Assembly (NCBI GenBank): GCA_963846885.1
Contig: CAWJXS010000007.1
Coordinates: forward strand, 1 to 64,000
Length of the DNA: 64,000 bases
From: RPQJ01 sp963846885
Lineage (GTDB): Bacteria > Pseudomonadota > Gammaproteobacteria > Steroidobacterales > Steroidobacteraceae
Direction: 5' to 3'
Shown piece by piece: positions 1 through 9,749 of this stretch. The notes under the pieces were generated by a model. That model was not told the DNA's origin, did not search any database, and saw nothing but the letters and a program-made list of their open reading frames with translations. The position numbers and the translations under genes were made by a program. The stretch's first letter is position 1; every line of letters starts with the position of its first letter.

Positions 1-1
1 A

Positions 2-1322
2 CCGCTACTAGTTGCGCTTGGCGCACTCATCGCCCTGCCGCTCGTCCAATTGCTGCCGCTGCCGGAATTCCTCTGGAACTGGCTGCCTGGTCGGGCCTTG
101 TACGCCGATGCGCTAACTGCCGTGGGCAGCGCACCCAATTACCGAACCCTCTCGCTGATCCCCGGCGCCACCGAGTCCGCCCTGCTCGTCCTCCTGGTGC
201 CGCTGGCGGTTTTTCTGGCCACCGTTTCCACCAGCCAGGCGCAACTCAGGCAGCTGATCAACCTGTTCATCGGCCTCGCGGTACTCCAGGCCGTCATCGG
301 CCTCGCCCAGTTCGGCACCGGCTCGCTGACCGTATTCTGGCCACCTGCAGAAGGAAAGATCGGCAGCGCCTACGGCACCTACCCGAACTACGATCATTTT
401 GCCGGCTTCCTGGAGATGGCGCTCCCGCTCGTCCTGGCGCTGATCATCGCCCACATCGATATCGGCAGCCACAAGACCCCCCGTTCTCAGCGCCGCCAGA
501 ACTTCCGTCAGCGCCTGGCGCAGCTATTCGCCAGCGGCATACGTTTCAACGCCGTCGCCATTTACGCCGGCGCCGCGCTGGCAATTCTCCTGGGACTCAT
601 TTTCAGCCGCTCGCGCACCGCCATCGCCCTCGTCATGCTCGGCATTTTGCTGTGTGCCCTCATCTTCGGCTCCCGGGTGGGAGGGCAACGCTCCACGCGG
701 CTCGTCACCCTATTCACGGTCATCGGCTTCGCGCTCGCGCTCGAAATCGGCCTGGCGCCTGTCCTCACCCGCTTCGCCGACGGTGGTTTGGTCGATTACA
801 CGCGCCTGTCCATCTTTGCCGGCACCATCCAGGGCATCCGCGAATTCTTCCCCTTCGGCAGTGGCCTCGGGATCCTATCCCGCCGTTTTCCGCCGCTTTC
901 AGCCCGGTGATGTGCCGCTGTTCGTCAATCACGCCCACAACGACTATCTCGAGTGGCTATTCGAAGGCGGGCTCGCAATCGCCATTCTGCTGCTTGCCTT
1001 TCTGCTGCTTTATATCCTGCGCTGGCGTGAAATCTGGCCTTCGGGGGAAGAGCGCTGGGCGCCGATCGCCTTCGTTCGCATTGCCGCAGGCATCAGCCTG
1101 CTGCTCATTGGCTTGCACGGGCTGATCGACTTCAACCTGCACATACCGGCGAATGCCCTGTTCTTCGCGTTCGTCGCCGGGATTTTCTTCCACCCGGGAA
1201 GCGGGAGCAGGCCGCCCGAACTGCAGGCCATGGCGCCTCCCGCCAAGTCTAGGCCGAATCCGGTGCCGCTTCCGGTGGCGCCACAGGCGCCCCTCGATGT
1301 GCGCAACCCCTTCGCCGACTAA
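2..1322 (+). CDS. O-antigen ligase/polymerase-like membrane protein (5' partial, frameshifted)
   Basis: Polytopic inner-membrane protein of the Wzy/WaaL O-antigen ligase family, which joins or polymerises lipid-linked glycans on the periplasmic side. The start lies before the window; frame 2 is open from base 2. The diagnostic loop with NHAHNDYLEWLFEGGL near the end is typical of the family. The frame is broken once: reading GLG then SYPAVFRRFQ needs removal of one base at about 869-872, after which the frame runs to 1322. The C-terminal tail (about 45 residues) is proline-rich and cytosolic-looking. It is convergent with the minus-strand polysaccharide operon that ends at 1338. The family is clear. 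Whether it acts as ligase or polymerase cannot be decided from sequence. Confidence 0.8.
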
Positions 1323-1337
1323 CTACCGAGGCCAGGC

Positions 1338-2444
1338 TCAGAACTCGGAGTCCGCGGGAAAATGGACTACGTGAACGGTCGCCCGCCCTGGCAGGCGGAG
1401 CAGTTTCGGCGTGGCCAGCAACTTTCCGTAAGCGAGCAACAGGCCGATGAAGGCGCCGAACATGACGAACTCGGGAACCGAGTGCGCCTCGCAGAGCAAG
1501 GCCAGCGCCGAGCAGGCAACGGCCATCATGCCCATCAGGAAGACCACCTGGCTCACCGAGAAACCAGCATCCAGCAAAATGTGGTGCAGGTGCTGGCGGT
1601 CGGGGTGAAACGGGCTCTTGTGCTGAAGCATGCGCAGGAACATGACGGCGCCCATGTCCAGTAGCGGTACGGCGAGTATCCAGACCGCCGTAATCGGCCG
1701 CAGCGGCGCGGTTTCCCCACCGGCCAGCTTGATCGAATACCACGCCAGCAGCAACCCGAGAAGCAAGCCGCCGGTATCGCCCAGGAACACCAGCCCACGC
1801 TTGAGCCAGGGGGAGCGGAGATTGAAGACCAGAAATCCGGCAATGGCCCCGCACAAAATCAGAAGTTCGAGGCCCAGCCGCAGGTCGCCCGCGCTAAGCG
1901 CAACCAGCGCGAATGTCGCTGCGGACAACAGCACTTGCGTTCCGGCCAGGCCATCCAGGCCATCGATCATGTTGTACGCGTTCATCAGGCCGATGATCGC
2001 GATCACCGTAATCAAATAAGACCATTTGTCCAGCGCAAAATCGCCCACCCCGAAAATATCCCCGAGGTGCATGACGTGTATCGATGTGCCGGAAACGATC
2101 ACGAGCGCCGCGATCAACTGGGCAAAAAACTTCGAGCGGTAGCCGATCTCATGCGCATCGTCCGCCAGACCGATGCCGATGACGACCAGCATTGCAATCA
2201 GCAGACTGGCGCTCTGCTCCATGAGCAAGCCGGCCAGGAACTGCGTCACCAATGCGGACAGGAAGATGGCCAGGCCACCCACCAGCACGGTCGGAACTTC
2301 ATGCGCCTTGCGCCCGGCAGGATGGTCGACCAGACCGAGGCGCTTTGCCGGACCAATCAAGGCCACGACGAAAGCCGCTGCCATCACAAAGGCAACGACA
2401 AACCACCATGCCTGGGAAATACTGTACATCTTGACACTAAGCAC
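1338..2444 (-). CDS. Undecaprenyl-phosphate glycosyl-1-phosphate transferase (WecA/WbpL type)
   Basis: Integral membrane enzyme that starts O-unit or exopolysaccharide synthesis by moving a HexNAc-1-phosphate from UDP to undecaprenyl phosphate on the cytosolic face. The 368-residue product is an intact, hydrophobic multi-span protein of normal length. Family motifs are present: GLADDAHEIGYR (Asp pair for Mg), NAYNMIDGLDGLAG, FLGDTGG and the HPDRQHLHH box. It is the last gene of the minus-strand polysaccharide operon, just after the DUF218 gene. A TATAAT on the minus strand at 2480-2485 could give extra expression, but no good -35 is seen. Because the operon makes UDP-L-FucNAc, a WbpL-like preference for a FucNAc-type primer is possible (inference). 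Confidence 0.88.
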   Translation of the reverse strand: MLSVKMYSISQAWWFVVAFVMAAAFVVALIGPAKRLGLVDHPAGRKAHEVPTVLVGGLAIFLSALVTQFLAGLLMEQSASLLIAMLVVIGIGLADDAHEIGYRSKFFAQLIAALVIVSGTSIHVMHLGDIFGVGDFALDKWSYLITVIAIIGLMNAYNMIDGLDGLAGTQVLLSAATFALVALSAGDLRLGLELLILCGAIAGFLVFNLRSPWLKRGLVFLGDTGGLLLGLLLAWYSIKLAGGETAPLRPITAVWILAVPLLDMGAVMFLRMLQHKSPFHPDRQHLHHILLDAGFSVSQVVFLMGMMAVACSALALLCEAHSVPEFVMFGAFIGLLLAYGKLLATPKLLRLPGRATVHVVHFPADSEF

Positions 2445-2480
2445 GACCGCCCCCTACGCTGGTCATATATTCACGGAGCA

Positions 2481-3173
2481 TTATACTGCAAGACCATCCA
2501 AACTGACCCAGGCAGTATCGAAGACAACGCGAAACGCATAAACAACCAGCCCCAGGGCTTCCCGCCCGACAAAGCGGGCGGAACGCTGGTCCCGCCACCA
2601 GCCATCCGGATGCCACCAGTCGGCAGCGCTGGCAACCAGAACGAACTGTTGCCCTTCATCCCTCAGGGCGTGTCCCCAGGCCAGCGCCAGTCGGCGCAAA
2701 TGGGGCGGATCGCTGACCACCAGCACCCGCCGCCAGCCTTTCTCCTCCATCATCCGACGGCCGTTGAGCGCCTCCTCCCATGAATTCCGCGAGGCACTGT
2801 CGAAAAGCAGTGCCGAAGACGGCACCCCCATGCCGGTCAGCAACTTGACCCGCGGGTCGGCCTGCGCATCCAGTGCCGCGCCCGGCTTGCCGTTGCCCCC
2901 GGTCAGCACCACCTGACGCACAAACCCCGCGCGAAACAGTTCGCCGGCCCGCGCCGCCCGGCCCGTGCCGCCGTCACCCCCGAGCACCACCACCGCATCG
3001 GCAACGACCGGGTCCGTGGCGGGCGCCGCCAGCCACCCACCGAGGCCCACGACAGCGATCAATGCCGTACCGGCAAGGCGATCACAGCCGCCCAGACTCG
3101 CCGGCTTTTTTGCGGCCCGGGTGCGACGGGACTCACGCCTCGCACGTTGCCTGGCAAGCCCGGTCACCCGCAA
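2481..3173 (-). CDS. YdcF/ElyC-like DUF218 family protein
   Basis: Member of the DUF218 (YdcF/SanA/ElyC) family, which is linked to envelope biogenesis but has no settled reaction. The 230-residue product has a basic N-terminus, one transmembrane segment at roughly residues 33-50, and a Rossmann-like domain with the family cores DAVVVLGG, VVLTGGNG and LVVSDPPHLRR. It sits between the wbuB-like transferase and the WecA/WbpL gene in the same orientation, so it is probably co-transcribed. Its start overlaps the 3' end of the glycosyltransferase. The frame appears intact, unlike most neighbours. Confidence 0.75.
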   Translation of the reverse strand: MRVTGLARQRARRESRRTRAAKKPASLGGCDRLAGTALIAVVGLGGWLAAPATDPVVADAVVVLGGDGGTGRAARAGELFRAGFVRQVVLTGGNGKPGAALDAQADPRVKLLTGMGVPSSALLFDSASRNSWEEALNGRRMMEEKGWRRVLVVSDPPHLRRLALAWGHALRDEGQQFVLVASAADWWHPDGWWRDQRSARFVGREALGLVVYAFRVVFDTAWVSLDGLAV

Positions 3174-4358
3174 GCCCCGCCAGTATCTGATCCGCCACTG
3201 CCTGCGGCGAAAACTCCCGTGCCGCCAGCGCGCGGGCCTGTACGGCCATCGCTTGCTCGCCCATCAGGGCATCTTGGCCAGCCGTTCCGCCAGCGCCAGC
3301 AAGGCGTCCACCGAATCGCCGGCATACGCGTAACCCACCCCGTCCGCCTCGATCAACGCCGCCAGGTCGTTGCCCGGATTGATGCGCGCCAGCACCGGCA
3401 GCCCGGCATACATGTAGGTCAGGAATTTTCCCGGCACGTTGTGCGTCGTATGCCGCGGATCGAGCGCCACCAGGCCGACATGGCACTGGGCCAGCAAGCC
3501 CGGCACCTCGTGCGGCTCCACCTCGTCCTGGAACACCACGTTGTCCAGCGCCCGCTCGGCCGCCAGCGCCCGCAAACGCTGCGCATCCGTGCCGCGCCCG
3601 ACGAACAGGAAGCCGATATCCGGGCGCTCGCGCAACCGGGCCGCGAGATCAATGAAAACATCCATCCCCTGCGCCACGCCCATGTTTCCCGGCATAGACG
3701 AAGATCGTCCGCCCCGCCAGCGGCGTGTCGGCCACCGAAATGCTGCACCCGACATCGACGGCGTCGGCCAGCCAGTTCTGCAAGACCTCGACCCGCCGCC
3801 CCGGCTTGCTCGGCCCACCCTGCGAAATAAGGGAAATTAGACGGCGACTGCACGCCGATGGTATCGGCCACCGAATACTGGAGGCGCTCGACGGCCTTGA
3901 AGAACTGGTAGATCGGCGCCGCGCCGCAAAAGCCCCATGTCAACCGCCCACTCCGGGAAGATGTCGCGCAGGATCAGATAGCCCCGGCACCCCGAGGCCC
4001 GCCTGACCGCCCCGGCCAGCGGGCCGAGAAAGATGGTCGGCGAATACCAGATCACGCCATCCCAGCGCTCATTCCGCAGCGGACTCTTGCGCCACCCGCG
4101 CCACATCGCGAACGACAGCAGCGACTCGCTGATCGTCCGCCGCACCCGCCCGATATCCTTGGTCCGGAAGGCCTTCAGGCGCAGCACCTGGACCCCGTTC
4201 AGCATCTCCAGCGCCCACGGCCGGGCGATCTCGGTCGACGGCACCAGCACCGTCACCGCGTGCCCCTGGCGCACCAGTTCCTGCGCCAGGTCGCGCAACT
4301 GCACAGCGCCTGACGTGCGCAACGGCAGATAGGTATCGGCAATGATCGCGACCCGCAT
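3133..4358 (-). CDS. wbuB: Glycosyltransferase family 4, WbuB-like (frameshifted)
   Basis: GT4-fold glycosyltransferase, probably the L-fucosaminyl transferase that follows fnlC in FucNAc loci. Fragments in three frames join into about 408 residues. The N-terminus has MRVAIIADTYLPLRTSGA, then LILRDIFPEWAVDMGLL, then the donor-site half with GFLFVGRGTDAQRL and FLTYMYAGLPVLA. About four single-base indels (near 3930, 3790, 3690 and 3275) break the reading. It starts 8 bases after fnlC. The symbol rests on order (fnlA-fnlB-fnlC-wbuB, as in E. coli O26 and P. aeruginosa O11) and the IRDxFPxWAVD-like motif. Confidence 0.75.
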
Positions 4359-4365
4359 GGCTTTC

Positions 4366-5494
4366 CTACTTGAACCAGACCCGGCGATTCACATAGTCCG
4401 TATAGCTGTGAATGATCCGCACCACCTTGTCCGAAACGTTCGGCATCGAATAATCGCCCACCAGGCGCAACAGGCGCTCGCTGCCGCTCGGCTGGTCCGC
4501 CAGCATCGCCAGCCCCTGCAGCACGCGCTCCACCTCGAGCCCGACCATCATCACCGCCGCCTCCTCCATCCCCTCCGGCCGTTCATGCGCCTCGCGGATG
4601 TTCAGGGCCGGGAAGTTGAGGATCGACGATTCCTCGTTGATCGTCCCGCTATCCGACAACACCGCCCGCGCCGTCAGCTGCAGCTTGTTGTAATCCATGA
4701 AGCCCAGCGGCTTCAGCAGCCGCACCAGCGGATGGAACTGCGCCCCCAGCGCATCCACCCGCTTCTGCGTGCGCGGATGGGTCGACACCACGACCGGAAA
4801 CCCGTAACGCTCCGCCACCGTATTCAACACCGCCAGCAGCTTGTCGAAGTTGCGTGTCCGAATCGATGTTCTCCTCGCGGTGCGCGCTGACCACGAAAAA
4901 CTCGCCCGCCGTCAGACCCAGCCGCTCCAGCACCGTCGACGCGTCGATGCCGGCCCGGTAATGGTTCAGCACCTCGAACATCGGGCTGCCGGTCTTGATG
5001 ATCATGTCCGGCGGCAGGCCCTCGCGCAGCAGGTATTCGCGCGCAATCGAGCTGTAGGTCAGGTTGATGTCCGCCGTGTGATCGACGATGCGGCGGTTGA
5101 TCTCCTCCGGCACGCGCTGGTCGAAGCAGCGGTTCCCCGCCTCCATGTGAAAGACCGGAATCTTCCGCCGCTTGGCCGGAATCACCGCCATGCAGCTGTT
5201 GGTATCGCCCAGCACCAGCAGCGCGTCGGGCATTTCTGCCGCCAGAACGCCGTCAACCGCAACGATCACCTTGCCGATCGTTTCCGCCGCGCTGGCCCCC
5301 GCCGCATTCAGGAAATGGTCCGGCTTGCGGATCCCCAGGTCGTCGAAAAAGATCTGGTTCAGCTCGTAATCGTAGTTCTGGCCGGTATGCACCAGCACGT
5401 GCTCGCAATACTGGTCCAGCTTCGCCAGCACCCGCGACAGCCGGATGATCTCCGGCCGCGTGCCGACCACCGTCACCACCTTCATTTTTTTCAT
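4366..5494 (-). CDS. fnlC: UDP-N-acetylglucosamine 2-epimerase family enzyme FnlC/WbjD (frameshifted)
   Basis: Non-hydrolysing 2-epimerase of the WecB superfamily. In FucNAc loci it does the last step, converting UDP-N-acetyl-L-pneumosamine to UDP-N-acetyl-L-fucosamine. The first 235 residues read VVGTRPEIIRLSRVLAKL, LVHTGQNYDYELNQIFF and FHMEAGNRCFDQRVPEE, then SAHREENIDSD. One extra base at about 4855 shifts the frame. The remainder holds VVSTHPRTQKR, LLKPLGFMDYNKLQL and LSDSGTINEES. Length after repair is about 376 residues, normal for FnlC. It lies between fnlB and the wbuB-like gene with 7-13 base gaps, so one transcript is likely. Confidence 0.88.
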
Positions 5495-5506
5495 GTCAGA
5501 CCCTGC

Positions 5507-6611
5507 TCAGCAATCGTATCCGGGCTGCGCCCGGTCGAAAATCTCGTTCGCCCACAGCAGCACCACCATCTCGTCCTCGCCGACATTGGTGATGTCGTGC
5601 GCCCAGCCGGGAATCGTCTCGACGATCTGCGGCACATCCCCGTCCACCAAAATCTCGCAGGTCTCGTCGCTCAGGATATGCCGGAAGCCGAAGCGCGCCC
5701 GGCCCTTGATGACCAGGAACTTCTCCGTCTTGCTGTGATGGTAATGTCCGCCGCGCGTTACCCCGGGGTGCGCGGTGAACACCGAAAACTGCCCGGAATC
5801 CTTCGTCTTCAGCATCTCGACGAAGACCCCGCGCGGGTCGCCGTATTTCGGCACCGCGTAGGCAAACGCCTCGGGCGGCAGATAGCTGACGTAGGTCGAA
5901 TACAGCGCCCGCACCAGGCCCTCGCCCACCCGCTCCGACACCAGCGAAGCGCGGCTGTCGCGAAACGCCGCCAGCTGGGCGGCCAGTTCCCCCACCGTCA
6001 GGCCGGTAAGTCACCGGCACCGCGCACACCGCCTCGCCAGCCACCGGCGGCTGCTCCTGCAACACGCGGATGAACTCGTCGACCACGTCATCCACATAAA
6101 CCAGCGACAGCGGCACCGCCGGGTCATCGACGCGGATCGGCAGCCCGCGCGTGATGTTGTGGCAGAAGTTCGCCACCACCGAGTTGTAGTTCGCCCGGCA
6201 CCACTTGCCGAAGACGTTCGGCAGGCGATACACATAAACCGCCGCCCCCGTCGCTGCGGCATGGCGCCACAGCGCATCCTCGGCCGCCCGCTTGCTGCGG
6301 CCGTAGGGGTTTTCCTGCACCGCCTGGGTCGACGACGAAAAAATCACCGGAAGCGCCCGCCCGCCGGCCGCCAGCGCCTGGCACAGGCGCTCCGTCAGCC
6401 CGGTATTGCCGGCCGCGAATTCGTCAGGCGACGGCGGCCGGTTCACCCCGGCCAGATGCACCACCGCATCCGCCTCCGCCACCAGCCCCGGCAAGGCCGC
6501 TTCCGGCGTCTGCCGCGCAAAGCGCAGCACCTCGAAGCCCGGCAATTCCCCCAGGCGCACGATCAGGTTCTTGGCGATGAACCCGTCCGCCCCCGTCACC
6601 AGAATCTTCAT
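5507..6611 (-). CDS. fnlB: SDR-cupin fusion FnlB/WbjC/CapF (frameshifted)
   Basis: Bifunctional second enzyme of UDP-L-FucNAc synthesis: an N-terminal NAD(P)-binding SDR domain reduces the C4 keto group and a C-terminal cupin domain acts in C3 epimerisation. Visible parts are MKILVTGADGFIAKNL (Rossmann), VVHLAGVNRP, YGRSKRAAED (YxxxK) and, after a frame change at about 6000-6010, the cupin metal site GHYHHSKTEKFLVIKG and the ending FDRAQPGYDC. About 368 residues after repair, the family's normal length. It begins 3 bases after fnlA and ends 12 bases before fnlC. Confidence 0.9.
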
Positions 6612-6614
6612 CGT

Positions 6615-7651
6615 CTATTCCTCCGGCGTCACGGCTTCGCCGCGCGCCAGCGCCTGCACGAAAGTCAGCTTGTGCAGCAGGCGCACCATCCCGTCCACGT
6701 CCAGCCGGGTCGTGTTGTGCGAGTTGTAGTCCTGCGCCATGCTGATGCCCGGCTCGCCCTCTTCCACGTACTTGCCATAGTTGAGATCGCGCAGATCGGG
6801 CGGAATGCGGTAATACGCGCCCAGGTCTTCCGCCGCCGCCATCTCCTCGCGGCTCAGCAGGGTTTCATAGAGCTTCTCGCCATGGCGGGTGCCGATCACC
6901 CGCACCTCGTGTTGCGGCCGCGCCATGATGCGCAGCAGCGCCTGGGCCAGCACCTCGATCGTCGCCGCCGGCGCCTTCTGCACGAAGATGTCGCCGTTGC
7001 GGCCATGCTCGAAGGCATACAGGACCAGGTCCACCGCATCGTCCAGCGTCATCATGAAGCGCGTCATCGTCCGGATCGGTGATCGTGATCGGCTGGCCCG
7101 CCAGCACCTGCTCGACGAACAGCGGAATCACCGAGCCGCGCGACGCCATCACGTTGCCGTAGCGCGTCCCGCAGATCGTCGTCCCCGTCCCGTTCAGGTT
7201 GCGCGACGACGCCACCATCACCTTTTCCATCATCGCCTTCGAAATCCCCATGGCGTTGATCGGATACACCGCCTTGTCCGTGCTCAGGCACACCACGCGC
7301 TTCACCCCGGCCGCCACCGCCGCGTCGAGCACGTTTTCCGTGCCGAGCACGTTGGTGCGCACCGCCTCCATCGGGTGGAACTCGCACGACGGCACCTGCT
7401 TCAGCGCCGCCGCGTGATAGCAGTAATCCACCCCGCGAAAGGCATGCCCCAGGCTGCGCATGTCACGCACATCGCCGATGTAGAACTTCAACTTGGGATC
7501 GTTGTAGCGCTTGCGCATGTCGTCCTGCTTCTTCTCGTCACGACTGAGAATGCGGATCTCGCGCAGGCCGGATTCCAGAAAGCGGCGCAACACGGCGTTG
7601 CCGAAGGAGCCGGTGCCGCCGGTAATCATAAGAGACTTGGTTGTTGAACAT
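6615..7651 (-). CDS. fnlA: UDP-GlcNAc 4,6-dehydratase/5-epimerase FnlA/WbjB/CapE (frameshifted)
   Basis: Extended SDR enzyme that commits UDP-GlcNAc to 6-deoxy-HexNAc synthesis (inverting 4,6-dehydratase family). Seen: ITGGTGSFGNAVLRRFL cofactor loop, YHAAALKQVPSCEFHPMEA, STDKAVYPINAMGISK catalytic segment, GTRYGNVMASRGSVIP, then after an indel near 7070 MTRFMMTLDDAVDLVLYAFE and ILxRxE-like C-terminal helices. The start at 7651 (MFNNQVS) fits the family N-terminus better than the upstream in-frame codon at 7680 but needs one further indel near 7637. It is the first of the four FucNAc genes. Confidence 0.9.
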
Positions 7652-7739
7652 GGAAGGACGATTTCCTTTATCTGCTGCAACTAAAAATTGGCATTATTTT
7701 ACGTGACCGCGGCAATCTCATCCGCCTGCCTGACCGCGA

Positions 7740-8611
7740 TCAGGTGCGCCAGGGATGCGCCGGAATCTTCACCGGCACATGGCCCAGCCTGTCCATCTCA
7801 TAGCGCTTGTATTCCCACAGCCGATAAACCTCCGTCCGCAAACGCGCCCAGATCCAGCCGACCCGACCGGCTTTCCAGGCACCCAAAACCAGCAGGTGGT
7901 AAAGAAACAGAATCAAATAGCGGCCCGGCATTTTCCAGAAATGGCGCTTCAGCCACATCCGCCGCTCCAGCGCCGAACCGAAGAAGCGAGGCGGCAAAGC
8001 CAGCGCCCGCCCCTCGAACTGGCTGGCGGCTTCGGCGGTGGTGTAGCGGTTTTGCTTGGTCACCCAATGGTCCAGATCGGGGCTGTCGTGGTGCTCCAGA
8101 TAGCCAACCGCATTCCCGATCCGCCCGTCGACCAATGGGTGCTCATTACCGCCACATCGGTAAACCGACAAGCGCCCGTCCGCCAAACCCGCAGGATGGG
8201 CTGCTCCACCGGCAATACCGCCCCCATGAACCACAACCGGCGCTTGATGACGATCCCGTCCTGATCGCCCCGCTTGACCAGCTTTCGATGGACGCCTTGA
8301 GTTCATCCGTCAGCCGCTCGTCCGGGTCCAGCTTCATGGTCCACGGCGCCGTAATCGGCAATTCCTGCAAGGCAAAATTCCACTGGTCGCCAAAGCCCCT
8401 GAAGCGCCGCTGCACCACCTGCACGCCATGCTTCAACGCAATGTCTATCGTGTCGTCAGCACTGTAGCTATCCACCAGAAACACTTCCTGCGCCCAGCCT
8501 GCCAGGTTTTGCAGAACAGCCTCCATGTTGTGCGCCTCGTTGAGCGAGATCATGACCACGGCTACGGGTGCCGTACCTGGCTGCCAAACCGGCTTAATGC
8601 TATTCGCTCAT
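7740..8611 (-). CDS. Glycosyltransferase family 2 (frameshifted)
   Basis: Inverting GT-A transferase of the small WaaE/KdtX-like type used for lipid-linked sugars. The N-terminal half shows VMISLNEAHNMEAVL, FLVDSYSADDT, RFRGFGDQWNFAL and MKLDPDERL (DxD-like). The C-terminal half, in another frame after indels near 8280 and 8150, shows EHPLVDGRIGNAVGYLEHHD and QNRYTTAEA, then a hydrophobic tail. The proposed ATG at 8611 overlaps the TGA of the upstream GT4 gene (ATGA) but needs one indel near 8600 to join VAVVMISLN. Sugar specificity is unknown. Confidence 0.75.
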
Positions 8612-9749
8612 CGATCCACCCTGACCCATGCCGGCCGCTCGCCGCCATGCACCAGCCAGCGATAAGCCGCATCCATCTTCTGCCCGATCGCCGCCCAGCC
8701 ATAATCGCGCTCCATCCATGCCCGCCCCCGCAGGCCCATCGCCGCCAACTGCATCAGGCGGCAGCTGCATGGCGGCATCGAGTGCCGCCACCAGGCTCTC
8801 GACACTGTTGTCCACCCACCACCCGCAGCCTTCAGTCTCCAGCCCCGCCCATGGCGCTCCGCGGCTGACCACGGCCGGGCAGCCATGCGCCAGTGCCTCG
8901 GCAACCACCATGCCGAAATTCTCCGAATGCGTTGGCAGCACGAACAGTTCTGCCCCGAAATAGGCCTGCGCCTTGGCGTCGCCGAACAATGGCCCGGGAA
9001 ACTCCACCCGATCCGCACCCAAGGTCTTCGCCAGCGCCTTGACTTCCTCGACATGCGCCGCTTCGCCGCGCCCGGCGATCACCAGACGCCAATCCGGGTG
9101 CCTCGACTGCAACTGCACCCAGGCAGCCAACAACCGATCAAGCGCCTTCGTCGGATGAATCCGGCTGAGGAACAGCAGCGTGCGCCTGCCGTCACTGCGT
9201 TGCTTCACGCCGTGCGCGCATATCCGGCAAATCGATGCCGTTGGGTATCACGGCCACGGGGGCGGTAAAACCTTGCGCGCGAATCTCCTGCCAGTTCCAC
9301 TTCGCTCGTCGCATGCAGCAAATCCGCCCGCGCCAACACCCGTTTCTGCAACGGCCACAACACGCGCTTGACATGCGCGATTCCGGCTCAAGGCCCAGGC
9401 CGACAGCGTGCCACGCGGCGACATAACCAGCTTGGCACCGCCGGCCGGGCACCACCCAGCCGGAAGCGACATTCACCATGGACCACAGGCTGTGGTTATG
9501 CACCACATCGACCACGCCTGCCTTGCGCGCCAAGGCCCGCGCCAGACTGGTGGAAACGGCAAAGCGCTCAAGCACAGGCCACTGCGGGTGCAGGTCGAGC
9601 GTCACGCCGGCAATATCCCCGCGCGCCGCCAGGCAGGTCAGTTCCACCTCGTTGCCGCAGGCGGCCAGGCTCTGGCACAGGCGCGGCACGGAATACGACG
9701 GCCCGGCGGCTTCCTGGTCGATGTGCGGCACGACATGCACCAGCCTCAT
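8608..9749 (-). CDS. Glycosyltransferase family 4 (frameshifted)
   Basis: Retaining GT-B transferase. N-terminal MRLVHVVPHIDQEAAGPSYS (GPSYSVPRL acceptor loop) and VVHNHSLWS; C-terminal donor half with LLFLSRIHPTKALDRLL, LVIAGRGE and VLPTHSENFGMVVAEALA, ending RGRAWMERDYGWAAIGQKM. Several indels (near 9420, 9310, 9200 and 8760) separate the parts. The ATG overlaps the stop of the AsnB-like gene (ATGA) and its own stop overlaps the next GT2 start, so these genes are translationally coupled. Substrate not predictable. Confidence 0.78.
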
